NCBI GenBank assembly: GCA_002849045.2
Contig: NCRO01000370.1
Coordinates: 1 to 6,944 of the forward strand
DNA length: 6,944 bases
Source: Candidatus Sediminicultor secundus
GTDB taxonomy: Bacteria; Atribacterota; JS1; SB-45; 34-128
Direction of reading: 5' to 3'
Numbering within the stretch: position 1 is the stretch's first letter; each line of letters begins with the position of its first letter. The notes beneath the pieces were generated by a model. That model saw nothing but the letters and a program-made list of their open reading frames with translations, was not told the DNA's origin and made no database searches. A program made the position numbers and the translations under genes. Positions 1 to 6,005 of the stretch are shown here, piece by piece.

Positions 1-1899
1 GGACATACGGTGGCTGATGATAAGATATATCATAAAGGCTTTTCTGATTTTATCCAGGATATAGAAAAAAATATACAGAATCTCGATTATTTAAATGACC
101 CCGAAGCTTATGATAAACAGGAAGAATTAAAAGCCATGCTTATTTGTGCTAAAGCTATAATCAGCTTTGCCGAGCGTTATGCCGAAAAGGCATTAGAGAT
201 GGCTGATACCGAGATAAATCCTCAAAGAAAAAAAGAGTTAAAAAAAATAGCCGAAGTTTGTTCACATATCCCTGTCCATCCTCCCCGCAATTTTTGGGAA
301 GCCCTTCAGATGTACTGGTTCGTTCACATAGGAGTTATAACCGAGCTTAATACCTGGGACTCCTTTAATCCTGGCAGATTAGACCAGCATCTATACCCCT
401 TTTATAAAAAGGGGCTGGGAGAGGGGACGCTGACTCAAGAGAAAGCAAAGGAACTTTTAGAGTGTTTCTGGATAAAGTTTAACAACCAACCGGCGCCGCC
501 CAAAGTGGGAGTCACTTTAGCAGAAAGTGGGACCTATACCGATTTTGCCAATATTAATAATGGCGGATTAAAGGTAGACGGTTCTGATGGAGTGAATGAC
601 CTGACTTATCTGATACTCGATGTAATCGATGAAATGAGATTATTGCAGCCCAGTACCAATATTCAATTGAGCAAGAAAAGTCCGGATAGATTTTTAAAGC
701 GAGCTGGTGAGATAATCAGAAAGGGTTGGGGTCAACCCTCGGTATTTAATGCCGAAGAAGTTATCGAAGAGATGCTCAGGCAGGGTAAATCTATAGAAGA
801 TGCCCGCTGTGGGGGGACGAGTGGTTGTGTAGAGACCGGTGCCTTCGGTAAAGAGAGCTACATCCTAACCGGTTATTTTAATTTAGTAAAAGTTCTGGAG
901 ATAACTTTAAATAACGGTATTGACCCCCAGACTGGTAAGAAAATAGGAATAAAAACTGGTGAAGCAACTCAATTTAATTCTTTTGAAAAATTACTGGCTG
1001 CCTTTAAAAGACAGCTTCACCATTTTATAGATATAAAAATAAAAGGAAATAATATAATTGAAAGATTATATGCTACTTATATGCCAGCCCCATTCCTCTC
1101 TATAATAATTAGTGATTGTATTAAAAAAGGGAAGGATTATAATGCCGGAGGAGCTCGCTATAATACCGATTATATTCAGGGTGTGGGAATTGGGACTATC
1201 ACTGACAGTCTTTCAGCAATTAAATATCATGTCTTTGAACAGAAAAATATAAGTATGAAAAAATTAAAAGAAATATTAAATAATAATTTCGTAAGTCATG
1301 AAGAGATACGCCAACTATTTTTGAACAAAACCTCTAAATACGGGAATGATAATGATTATGCTGATGATATTATGAAATTAGTATTCAATGCCTTTTATGA
1401 GGAGGTAAACGGAAGAAAGAATACCAAAGGCGGAGTTTACAGGATTAATATGCTACCCACAACCTGCCATATTTATTTTGGTTCGGTAGTGGGAGCTACC
1501 CCAGATGGGAGAAGAGAGAAACAACCGTTATCCGAAGGTATTTCCCCTGTCCAGGGTGCTGACCGTTTGGGGCCTACAGCAGTTATTAAATCAGCAGCCA
1601 AGATGGATCAGGTAAAAACAGGTGGGACTCTTCTAAATCAAAAATTCACCCCTCAATTATTAGAAGGAGAAAAAGGGCTAAACAGCTTTACTCACCTAAT
1701 CAGGGCTTACTTTAAATTGGGGGGGCATCATATACAATTTAATGTAGTAAGTGCTGATACTCTAAGAGCTGCTCAAAAAGAACCTGAAGAATACCGAAAT
1801 CTTATTGTGCGGGTAGCAGGTTACAGCGATTATTTTAACAATCTCAGTAAAACCTTACAAGATGAGATAATCAGTAGAACGGAATATCAATCTTGTTGA
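1..1899 (+). CDS. hypD: Glycyl radical enzyme, probable trans-4-hydroxy-L-proline dehydratase (HypD), 5' end outside the window
   Basis: Probable radical dehydratase turning trans-4-hydroxy-L-proline into pyrroline-5-carboxylate in the cytosol; a separate radical-SAM activase would install the glycyl radical. Seen, counting the GTG at 10 as residue 1: thiyl-radical Cys273 in SGCVETGAFG, Glu275, and the C-terminal glycyl radical motif RVAGYSDYF with Gly604. As I recall C. difficile HypD, its residues H160, D278, S334, D339, F340, C434, E436, Y450, T645 and G765 map with one constant offset of 161 to the CAT codon at 4-6, D117, S173, D178, F179, C273, E275, Y289, T484 and G604. This gapless match argues for HypD over choline, glycerol or pyruvate lyases. 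The reading frame is open to base 1 and His160 lies before the GTG, so the gene continues upstream and about 160 N-terminal residues are missing. No RBS precedes the GTG. No activase or proC gene lies downstream; they could be upstream. The stop is TGA at 1897-1899. A HypD-like enzyme acting on another proline derivative is the main alternative. Confidence 0.88.
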   Translation, partial: GHTVADDKIYHKGFSDFIQDIEKNIQNLDYLNDPEAYDKQEELKAMLICAKAIISFAERYAEKALEMADTEINPQRKKELKKIAEVCSHIPVHPPRNFWEALQMYWFVHIGVITELNTWDSFNPGRLDQHLYPFYKKGLGEGTLTQEKAKELLECFWIKFNNQPAPPKVGVTLAESGTYTDFANINNGGLKVDGSDGVNDLTYLILDVIDEMRLLQPSTNIQLSKKSPDRFLKRAGEIIRKGWGQPSVFNAEEVIEEMLRQGKSIEDARCGGTSGCVETGAFGKESYILTGYFNLVKVLEITLNNGIDPQTGKKIGIKTGEATQFNSFEKLLAAFKRQLHHFIDIKIKGNNIIERLYATYMPAPFLSIIISDCIKKGKDYNAGGARYNTDYIQGVGIGTITDSLSAIKYHVFEQKNISMKKLKEILNNNFVSHEEIRQLFLNKTSKYGNDNDYADDIMKLVFNAFYEEVNGRKNTKGGVYRINMLPTTCHIYFGSVVGATPDGRREKQPLSEGISPVQGADRLGPTAVIKSAAKMDQVKTGGTLLNQKFTPQLLEGEKGLNSFTHLIRAYFKLGGHHIQFNVVSADTLRAAQKEPEEYRNLIVRVAGYSDYFNNLSKTLQDEIISRTEYQSC

Positions 1900-1957
1900 A
1901 ATAATTAGTGTGAAATTTAGCAGGGTAGTAAATTAATAAATTGTTAGTTAAATAAAT

Positions 1958-1985
1958 TTGACAAAATTAAAAACTGTGCTATACT
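1958..1985 (+). promoter_or_regulatory. Sigma-70-type promoter for the RRM gene
   Basis: A perfect -35 box TTGACA (1958-1963) is followed after 16 bp by TATACT (1980-1985), with an extended -10 TG at 1977-1978. Transcription would begin near 1991-1993, leaving a leader of about 210 nt before the RRM start codon. It lies 58 bp past the hypD stop, so the RRM gene is probably transcribed on its own. This is the best promoter match I found in the window. Confidence 0.75.
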
Positions 1986-1991
1986 TGTGAA

Positions 1992-2203
1992 GTTAAAGTT
2001 TGTTAGATAAAAACGACTGGTCTTTGTTACTGAAAAGAGATGCTAACAACAATCAACTGAGTTCTTTATAACAGATTGTTAAAAAAGGATCTCTTGTGTT
2101 TTAATAATGTTATCGTTAAGAGGTTAGAATCACTATTTTGCTTCTTCTCTCCCAAAGAAACGTTATTGGACTTAAGAGAAATATCGAAAAGGAGGGAAAA
2201 AGT
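1992..2203 (+). promoter_or_regulatory. Long structured 5' leader of the RRM gene
   Basis: This stretch has no convincing ORF and sits between a strong promoter and the SD of the RRM gene. Two nested perfect 7-bp pairings are visible: AAGAGAT (2035-2041) with ATCTCTT (2089-2095), and AACAATC (2048-2054) with GATTGTT (2074-2080). Competing partners exist. TTGTTAG (2000-2006) can pair with CTAACAA (2043-2049), which overlaps the inner stem. A second AAGAGA (2174-2179), just ahead of the SD, can pair with TCTCTT (2090-2095), or its AGAGAA (2175-2180) with TTCTCT (2145-2150). Such alternatives could give temperature-dependent or autoregulatory control, as in cold-shock gene leaders. The role is inferred; it matches no riboswitch class I recognise. 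Confidence 0.45.
2189..2196 (+). promoter_or_regulatory. Ribosome binding site that fixes the RRM start
   Basis: AAGGAGGG lies 7 nt before the ATG at 2204. It identifies that ATG as the start, rather than the in-frame TTG at 2138, which would add 22 residues unrelated to the RRM fold. Confidence 0.85.
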
Positions 2204-2467
2204 ATGCAAGGTAGTAAATTATATGTAGGAAATCTTAAGTATTCTGTAACCAATGATCAGTTAAGTGAAGTATTTTCTAATCATGGTGAAGTTAAGAGTG
2301 TCAACATTATCGAAGGCAAAGGCTTTGGATTTGTAGAAATGTCTTCTTCAGAAGAAGCTGGAAAAGCCAAAGATGCGTTAAATGATACCGATTTCGAAGG
2401 TCGTCCTTTAAAGATTGATGAAGCCAAACCACCTAGACCAAGAAGCGAATATCAAAAAAGATACTAA
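2204..2467 (+). CDS. Single-RRM RNA-binding protein
   Basis: An 87-residue protein made almost entirely of one RNA recognition motif, which binds single-stranded RNA on its beta-sheet through aromatic residues. RNP2 is seen as KLYVGNL at residues 5-11, with Tyr7 as an aromatic contact. RNP1 is seen as KGFGFVEM at 39-46, with Phe41 and Phe43. The pattern between and after them (NDQLSEVFSNHGEV, then AKDALNDTDFEGRPLKIDEAKP) fits the usual beta-alpha-beta-beta-alpha-beta order. A short basic tail, rich in Pro and Arg (76-87), follows and may add RNA affinity. Length and layout match the small bacterial RRM proteins known from cyanobacteria and many other phyla, some cold-induced. It has its own promoter and a long structured leader, so post-transcriptional or autogenous control is plausible. 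RNA targets cannot be read from sequence. The gene converges with the dehydrogenase gene 47 bp downstream. Confidence 0.93.
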   Translation: MQGSKLYVGNLKYSVTNDQLSEVFSNHGEVKSVNIIEGKGFGFVEMSSSEEAGKAKDALNDTDFEGRPLKIDEAKPPRPRSEYQKRY

Positions 2468-2514
2468 AATACTAAAATAATAAATTAATTTAAATTTAAT
2501 GTAATTCTGTTATA

Positions 2515-3687
2515 TCAATAAAGGCCAGTCATTTTATATAACAGTTCAATTAAATCCTCATCAGATGTATCCCGCGGATTATTATTTAAACTCCCCCCTT
2601 TTGCACCTTTAATTAATTGTGGAAAATCTTCTTCTTTTATCCTCCATTCAGAAAGATTTTTTTTAATTCCGACCGCAGAAAGTATTTCCTTTATCTTTTC
2701 TACTGCCCTTTGAGCGGCTTCTATTTCCGACAATAAAGAGATATTTTCCCCTAAGGATTGAGCTATTTTAGCCAACTTTTTGGTAACTACTGGCAGATTA
2801 TATTCCATTACATAAGGTAACAGTACTGCACAGGACAGACCATGAGGAATTTTGTAGTATACCCCCAAAGGGTGAGAGAGGGCATGGGCTGCTCCTAATC
2901 CTGAATTAGATAGGCAAAGCCCGCTCAAAAGTGCAGCCATAGCCATATTTTTACGTGCTTCTAAATTTTTTCCGTCTTTTACTGCTTTGACCAAACTTTT
3001 ACCGATTAATCCTATAGCGTGCAAGGCCAGGGTATCGGTGATTTCCTGACTTTTCTTACCTAAATAAGATTCTATGCATTGAGTTAATGCATCTCCACCA
3101 CAGACAGCAGTGATATGAGGTGGAAGAGATAAAGTGAGTTCGGGGTCAACCAGGGCTACTTCCGGAATAAGCATGGGGTCTCTTATACTCTTTTTTAAAC
3201 TAAATTTAGTGTTAGTGATTACCGCATTTTTAGTCGCTTCTGAGCCGGTACCCGAGGTAGTGGGAATGGCGATAAAAGGAATGGGTTTGTGTTGAAATTT
3301 TCTGCCTTTTCCTTCGATTTCCTGATAATCAGCCACCGAACCTTCATTAGTTACCATTACCGAGATGGCCTTACCAGTATCCAGGACGCTTCCTCCCCCC
3401 AGGGCTATAGTCAGATTGCAGCTTCCTTTTCGGGCAAAACCTGTTCCGGTATCCACTGTTTCTACCGTAGGGTCAGAGGGGATATTTTCATAGATTGTAT
3501 ATTCTAAATTATTTTCCGTAAGCAAATGAGTTAAGCGGTCCAGCGCACCATTTTTTCTCATCGCACTCCTACCTAATACCACTAAAACTTTATTTCCTAA
3601 TCTTTTTGCCTCTGCCCCAACTTGAGATAATCCTCCCGGACCAAAGATAATTTTTCCCGGTGTATAAAATTCCCCTACCTTAATCAA
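2515..3687 (-). CDS. Iron-containing (group III) alcohol dehydrogenase
   Basis: A 390-residue, full-length member of the iron-type alcohol dehydrogenase family, which interconverts alcohols and aldehydes or ketones with NAD(P)H in the cytosol; the substrate cannot be told. Seen: an N-terminal Rossmann-like half with the dinucleotide-binding GGGS at residues 97-100 (ALGGGSVLDTGKAI) and the family signature PTTSGTGSEAT at 142-152. The helical C-terminal half carries the metal site. The expected ligands, as in FucO D196, H200, H263 and H277, align with Asp199, Gln203, His268 and His282 at the same spacings, so one His is replaced by Gln. Some dehydrogenases of this superfamily do carry Gln here, so this may mark a subgroup rather than loss of activity. 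The start is a TTG, set by AAGGAGG (3694-3700) 6 nt upstream. It lies 51 bp downstream of cinA, with an A/T-only hairpin between them. Confidence 0.92.
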   Translation of the reverse strand: MIKVGEFYTPGKIIFGPGGLSQVGAEAKRLGNKVLVVLGRSAMRKNGALDRLTHLLTENNLEYTIYENIPSDPTVETVDTGTGFARKGSCNLTIALGGGSVLDTGKAISVMVTNEGSVADYQEIEGKGRKFQHKPIPFIAIPTTSGTGSEATKNAVITNTKFSLKKSIRDPMLIPEVALVDPELTLSLPPHITAVCGGDALTQCIESYLGKKSQEITDTLALHAIGLIGKSLVKAVKDGKNLEARKNMAMAALLSGLCLSNSGLGAAHALSHPLGVYYKIPHGLSCAVLLPYVMEYNLPVVTKKLAKIAQSLGENISLLSEIEAAQRAVEKIKEILSAVGIKKNLSEWRIKEEDFPQLIKGAKGGSLNNNPRDTSDEDLIELLYKMTGLY

Positions 3688-3693
3688 AACTTA

Positions 3694-3700
3694 CCTCCTT
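3694..3700 (-). promoter_or_regulatory. Ribosome binding site for the alcohol dehydrogenase, supporting a TTG start
   Basis: On the minus strand this reads AAGGAGG, a perfect SD, 6 nt before TTG at 3687-3685. There is no nearby in-frame ATG, so the non-ATG start is well supported. Confidence 0.85.
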
Positions 3701-3706
3701 ATAAAA

Positions 3707-3730
3707 TAAAATTAATCTAAATTAATTTTA
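3707..3730 (-). terminator. A/T-only hairpin between cinA and the dehydrogenase gene
   Basis: TAAAATTAAT (3707-3716) and ATTAATTTTA (3721-3730) form a perfect 10-bp inverted repeat around a 4-nt loop. Read on the minus strand, the stem is followed by TTTTAT and then by the SD of the dehydrogenase gene. It could act as a weak intrinsic terminator after cinA, or as an mRNA processing or stabilising element. The all-A/T stem makes strong termination unlikely. Confidence 0.4.
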
Positions 3731-3738
3731 GAATATAA

Positions 3739-4980
3739 TTATTTTTCCATTAAATACATACGGAGCATATTCAGGGCGCGGCGGGCTGAGCGTAAGCGGA
3801 TTAGTTGGCGGCTTCCGAATAGCTGGTGTTTTTGGGTAATAGTCTTTTTGCCACCAGCTAAAGCCATATAAGCCAGTCCCACTTTCTTCTTTTCCGTTGC
3901 TCCTCCCGGACCGGCAATGCCGGTAATACTAATTCCTATATCACTGTGGCAGTTTATTCTTACACCTTCGGCCATTAATTTAGCCACTTGCTTGCTTACT
4001 TCTCCATATTTTCTGATTACTTCCGGCGGTACTTTTAACAGGTCTTCTTTAACCCTGGCATTATAGCTTATCACCCCGCCTTGAAAATATTCAGAACTTC
4101 CTGGGATTCGGGTAATCATTTCTCCCAACATCCCTCCGGTACAGGATTCTGCCACCGCTACTTTTAATTTCTTAGTCTTTAATAAATTTCCCACGACTTC
4201 TTCTAAACTTTGTTTACCAGTTCCATAAACATAATTACCCAATATTTTAGTTAATTGATTAACCGAAGATTGTAATAGTTTTTCTACCTCTTTTTCGGTG
4301 GGAGCCTGGGTAGTTATTTGGACCTGAATATCTTCCGGATTAGCATAGATGCCAAAAGAAAAATTAGTTTGTTTGTTCATATAGTCGCGAATAAGTTCAT
4401 TAACCGATGACTCTCCAAGACCAGTAATCTTTAAAATTTTTGACTTTTTAATCATAGAAGGTGGAAATTTTTCTTTTAGATAAGGGATTAGATTTTCTTC
4501 TATCAGGTTTTTCATCTCATGAGGGACACCGGGAAAAGAACATATAATTTTGTTATCTTTTTCTAAAATCATAGCCGGGGCAGTGCCATATTGATTAATG
4601 ATAATTTTGGCTCCTTCCGGAAGGTAGACTTGTTTGAGGTTGCTCGGAGAAATTCTTTTATTAATTTTTTTGAGAATTCTTTTTAAATTTTTTTCAGCTT
4701 CCGGATATTTTATCAGTTTAAGATTTAAAGCCCTGGTAATGGTTTGGTAGGTAATATCATCTTCCGTAGGTCCCAGCCCACCGGTGGTAATTATTAGGTC
4801 AGAACGTTGAAGGGCTTGTTTTAAGGTTGATAATAATGATTCAGGATTATCACTAACTGCCGAAATATGCTCTACATCAATACTTAATTCAACTAATTTT
4901 TTAACAATAAAGTTAGAGTTGGTATCTGAGATTTGTCCCCTTAATATTTCACTACCGATACTGATAATTTCTGCTTTCAT
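3739..4980 (-). CDS. cinA: CinA: MoaB-like domain fused to NMN deamidase domain
   Basis: A 413-residue, full-length two-domain CinA. The N-terminal MoaB/MogA-like domain (about 1-165) begins MKAEIISIGSEILRGQISDTN and carries TGGLGPTEDD (66-75) and FPGVPHEM (149-156). In characterised homologues it hydrolyses ADP-ribose or related nucleotides. A linker domain follows. The C-terminal domain (about 255-413) carries AESCTGG (277-283), GGVISYNARVK (301-311) and ITGIAGPGG (352-360). This is the PncC family, which converts nicotinamide mononucleotide to nicotinic acid mononucleotide in NAD recycling. The protein is cytosolic. The competence/damage-inducible name is historical, and nothing here points to competence. 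Near the C-terminus, the usual F-G-D-R reads FGSR (388-391). The start is ATG at 4980, with AAGGAGAGG (4992-5000) upstream. The gene precedes the alcohol dehydrogenase by 51 bp and may share its transcript. Confidence 0.96.
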   Translation of the reverse strand: MKAEIISIGSEILRGQISDTNSNFIVKKLVELSIDVEHISAVSDNPESLLSTLKQALQRSDLIITTGGLGPTEDDITYQTITRALNLKLIKYPEAEKNLKRILKKINKRISPSNLKQVYLPEGAKIIINQYGTAPAMILEKDNKIICSFPGVPHEMKNLIEENLIPYLKEKFPPSMIKKSKILKITGLGESSVNELIRDYMNKQTNFSFGIYANPEDIQVQITTQAPTEKEVEKLLQSSVNQLTKILGNYVYGTGKQSLEEVVGNLLKTKKLKVAVAESCTGGMLGEMITRIPGSSEYFQGGVISYNARVKEDLLKVPPEVIRKYGEVSKQVAKLMAEGVRINCHSDIGISITGIAGPGGATEKKKVGLAYMALAGGKKTITQKHQLFGSRQLIRLRSARRALNMLRMYLMEK

Positions 4981-4991
4981 TAATTTATTTA

Positions 4992-5000
4992 CCTCTCCTT
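4992..5000 (-). promoter_or_regulatory. Ribosome binding site for cinA
   Basis: The minus strand reads AAGGAGAGG about 11 nt before the ATG at 4980-4978. The spacing is slightly long, but it is the only SD near the start and the N-terminal MKAEIISIGSEIL is typical for the family. Confidence 0.65.
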
Positions 5001-5057
5001 AATTAACTGTCTATGGAACCTTATCTAAAGCGGTAATGCCGTTTTGTTAAAAGAAGA

Positions 5058-5071
5058 CACGGTACGCTGTG
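5058..5071 (+). repeat. Short GC-richer hairpin in the endonuclease V-cinA gap
   Basis: CACGG (5058-5062) and CTGTG (5067-5071), read on the plus strand, form a 5-bp stem with one G-T wobble around a TACG loop. It stands out as a GC-richer patch inside an A/T-rich intergenic region. The minus-strand version has an A-C mismatch, so the plus strand folds better, against the direction of the flanking genes. It might be a degenerate interspersed repeat; one copy only is visible here. Confidence 0.25.
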
Positions 5072-5108
5072 CTCCCACTAAACATTATTAACTATTTGCT
5101 ACTTTTTT

Positions 5109-5137
5109 ATTATATATTTAAAATTTAAAGGAGGAAA
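5109..5137 (-). promoter_or_regulatory. Possible promoter for cinA and the dehydrogenase gene
   Basis: The minus strand has a perfect -10 TATAAT (5114-5109). The -35 position, after a 17-bp spacer, reads TTTCCT (5137-5132), only 3 of 6 matches. It lies 129 bp before the cinA start, in the gap after endonuclease V. In a region this A/T-rich a TATAAT can occur by chance, so this is tentative. Confidence 0.3.
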
Positions 5138-5165
5138 GAAAAAATTAAAACAAGTTTAAGAGTGA

Positions 5166-5864
5166 TTAAAGTTTAATTCCATCTATCGTACAAGGGATGA
5201 GGTTATTTCTAATTTGATTTACAAAAATGTGAGCTTCTCGAACCGGAAGTGGCAATCTGTATTTCACTATACATTTTAGGACGATCTCTATAGAATTAGG
5301 CAGGTCAATTTTATGCCCGGGGGATACAAAAATAGGTTTGACTCTTTTTCTTGTTCTTAATACCGCTCCTAAAATTTCTTTATCTTCCTTTAATAGGGCA
5401 TAGTCTCCTTTTTCCTCCCCGACTGAAGTATATTTTCCGCTTAATCTGGATTTAGCGCAGCCAATAGTCGGTTTGTCTAAAAATAATCCCAGGTGAGTGG
5501 CTATCCCCATTCTTCGGGGATGAGCTATTCCCTGACCATCAAAGAGGATAACATCAGGCGTAATTTTTATTTTTTTAAAGGCCTCAAGTAAACTCGGTCC
5601 TTCCCGAAAGGTAAGAAGTCCGGAGATGTAAGGAAAGTTTACTGGAGAAACAAAAAATTGTCTTTCAATTATTTTTAAATTTGGAAATTCGAAAATTATT
5701 ACTCCTGCTATCATCTTATTTTGATAATAGCTAACATCTGCCCCGGCTATTTTGTCGATTTTACTGAAAGATTTCTTTAGGCGTATATTAGATTTTAAAT
5801 TTTTCTGAATTTTAATGGCTTCTTGAGGGCTAACTTCCCAGGAGTGTAAATTTAGATATTTCAA
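5166..5864 (-). CDS. nfi: Endonuclease V (deoxyinosine 3'-endonuclease)
   Basis: Repairs deaminated adenine in DNA by nicking at the second phosphodiester bond 3' to deoxyinosine; Mg2+-dependent, with an RNase H-like fold. With the start chosen here the protein is 232 residues, close to the usual length. Seen: Asp43 in AGADVSY, the wedge Tyr79 in FPYISG, Glu88 in FREGP, Asp109 in FDGQGIAHPRR, Lys138 in CAKSRL and His212 in REAH. The spacings match T. maritima endonuclease V D43, Y80, E89, D110, K139 and H214 within two residues, so the active site looks complete. Start choice: the frame is open to a TTG at 5882, but that codon overlaps the SD GGAGG (5876-5880). The TTG at 5864-5862 sits 11 nt after the SD and aligns LHSWEVSPQEAIKIQ with the N-terminus I recall for the Thermotoga enzyme. 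It stands 141 bp from the upstream unknown gene, with a purine tract between them. Confidence 0.95.
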   Translation of the reverse strand: MKYLNLHSWEVSPQEAIKIQKNLKSNIRLKKSFSKIDKIAGADVSYYQNKMIAGVIIFEFPNLKIIERQFFVSPVNFPYISGLLTFREGPSLLEAFKKIKITPDVILFDGQGIAHPRRMGIATHLGLFLDKPTIGCAKSRLSGKYTSVGEEKGDYALLKEDKEILGAVLRTRKRVKPIFVSPGHKIDLPNSIEIVLKCIVKYRLPLPVREAHIFVNQIRNNLIPCTIDGIKL

Positions 5865-5875
5865 AGTTAATTTAT

Positions 5876-5880
5876 CCTCC
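5876..5880 (-). promoter_or_regulatory. Ribosome binding site deciding the endonuclease V start
   Basis: GGAGG on the minus strand overlaps the outermost TTG codon of the frame (5882-5880) and lies 11 nt before the TTG at 5864. It therefore favours the inner TTG. Spacing is a little long. Confidence 0.6.
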
Positions 5881-5932
5881 AAATTATGTTAGTGTAAACT
5901 TTAGTGAAGTAGTTAGACAAAAGAATAATTAT

Positions 5933-5970
5933 TATTTTTTATCTTTTTCTTTATTCTCTCCCTCTCTCTT
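5933..5970. repeat. Polypyrimidine/polypurine tract
   Basis: The plus strand is almost all T and C over about 38 bases, with A only at positions 5933, 5941 and 5953. The minus strand, in the direction of the flanking genes, is a long G/A run. It fills most of the gap between the unknown gene and endonuclease V, next to the heptad array. It may be only low-complexity spacer DNA. Confidence 0.5.
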
Positions 5971-5976
5971 AACGCA

Positions 5977-6004
5977 ATACTCGATACTCTATACGCGATA
6001 CGAA
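5977..6004. repeat. Four-unit imperfect heptad tandem repeat
   Basis: Four consecutive 7-base units begin with ATAC: ATACTCG (5977-5983), ATACTCT (5984-5990), ATACGCG (5991-5997) and ATACGAA (5998-6004). The array ends two bases before the stop codon of the unknown gene (6006-6008), so it lies in that gene's 3' untranslated region. Period seven excludes codon phase as the cause. Function unknown; slippage-generated spacer or a fragment of a dispersed repeat are both possible. Confidence 0.65.
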
Positions 6005-6005
6005 C

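Noticed and set aside
1914..1934. Possible terminator after hypD (AATTTA/TAAATT inverted repeat)
   Set aside because: The stem is only six A/T pairs with a nine-base loop and no following T-run.
2107..2127. Six-codon leader peptide (MLSLRG) in the RRM 5' leader
   Set aside because: It has no SD at a usable distance and no run of regulatory codons.
2138..2203. N-terminal extension of the RRM protein from a TTG at 2138
   Set aside because: The strong SD at 2189-2196 and the RRM fold both place the start at 2204.
2468..2514. Possible bidirectional terminator between the convergent RRM and dehydrogenase genes
   Set aside because: The gap is almost pure A/T and gives several trivial palindromes but no GC-containing stem followed by a T-run on either strand.
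3289..3507. 72-codon plus-strand frame inside the alcohol dehydrogenase gene
   Set aside because: It lies entirely antisense to a well-supported gene, has no SD and shows no recognisable motif.
5096..5124. Plus-strand promoter TTGCTA-17-TAAAAT
   Set aside because: No plus-strand gene follows, and its start point would fall inside the orphan SD; likely chance in A/T-rich DNA.
5883..5911. Endonuclease V promoter with CATAAT as -10
   Set aside because: No acceptable -35 at 16-18 bp, and it lies almost on top of the SD.
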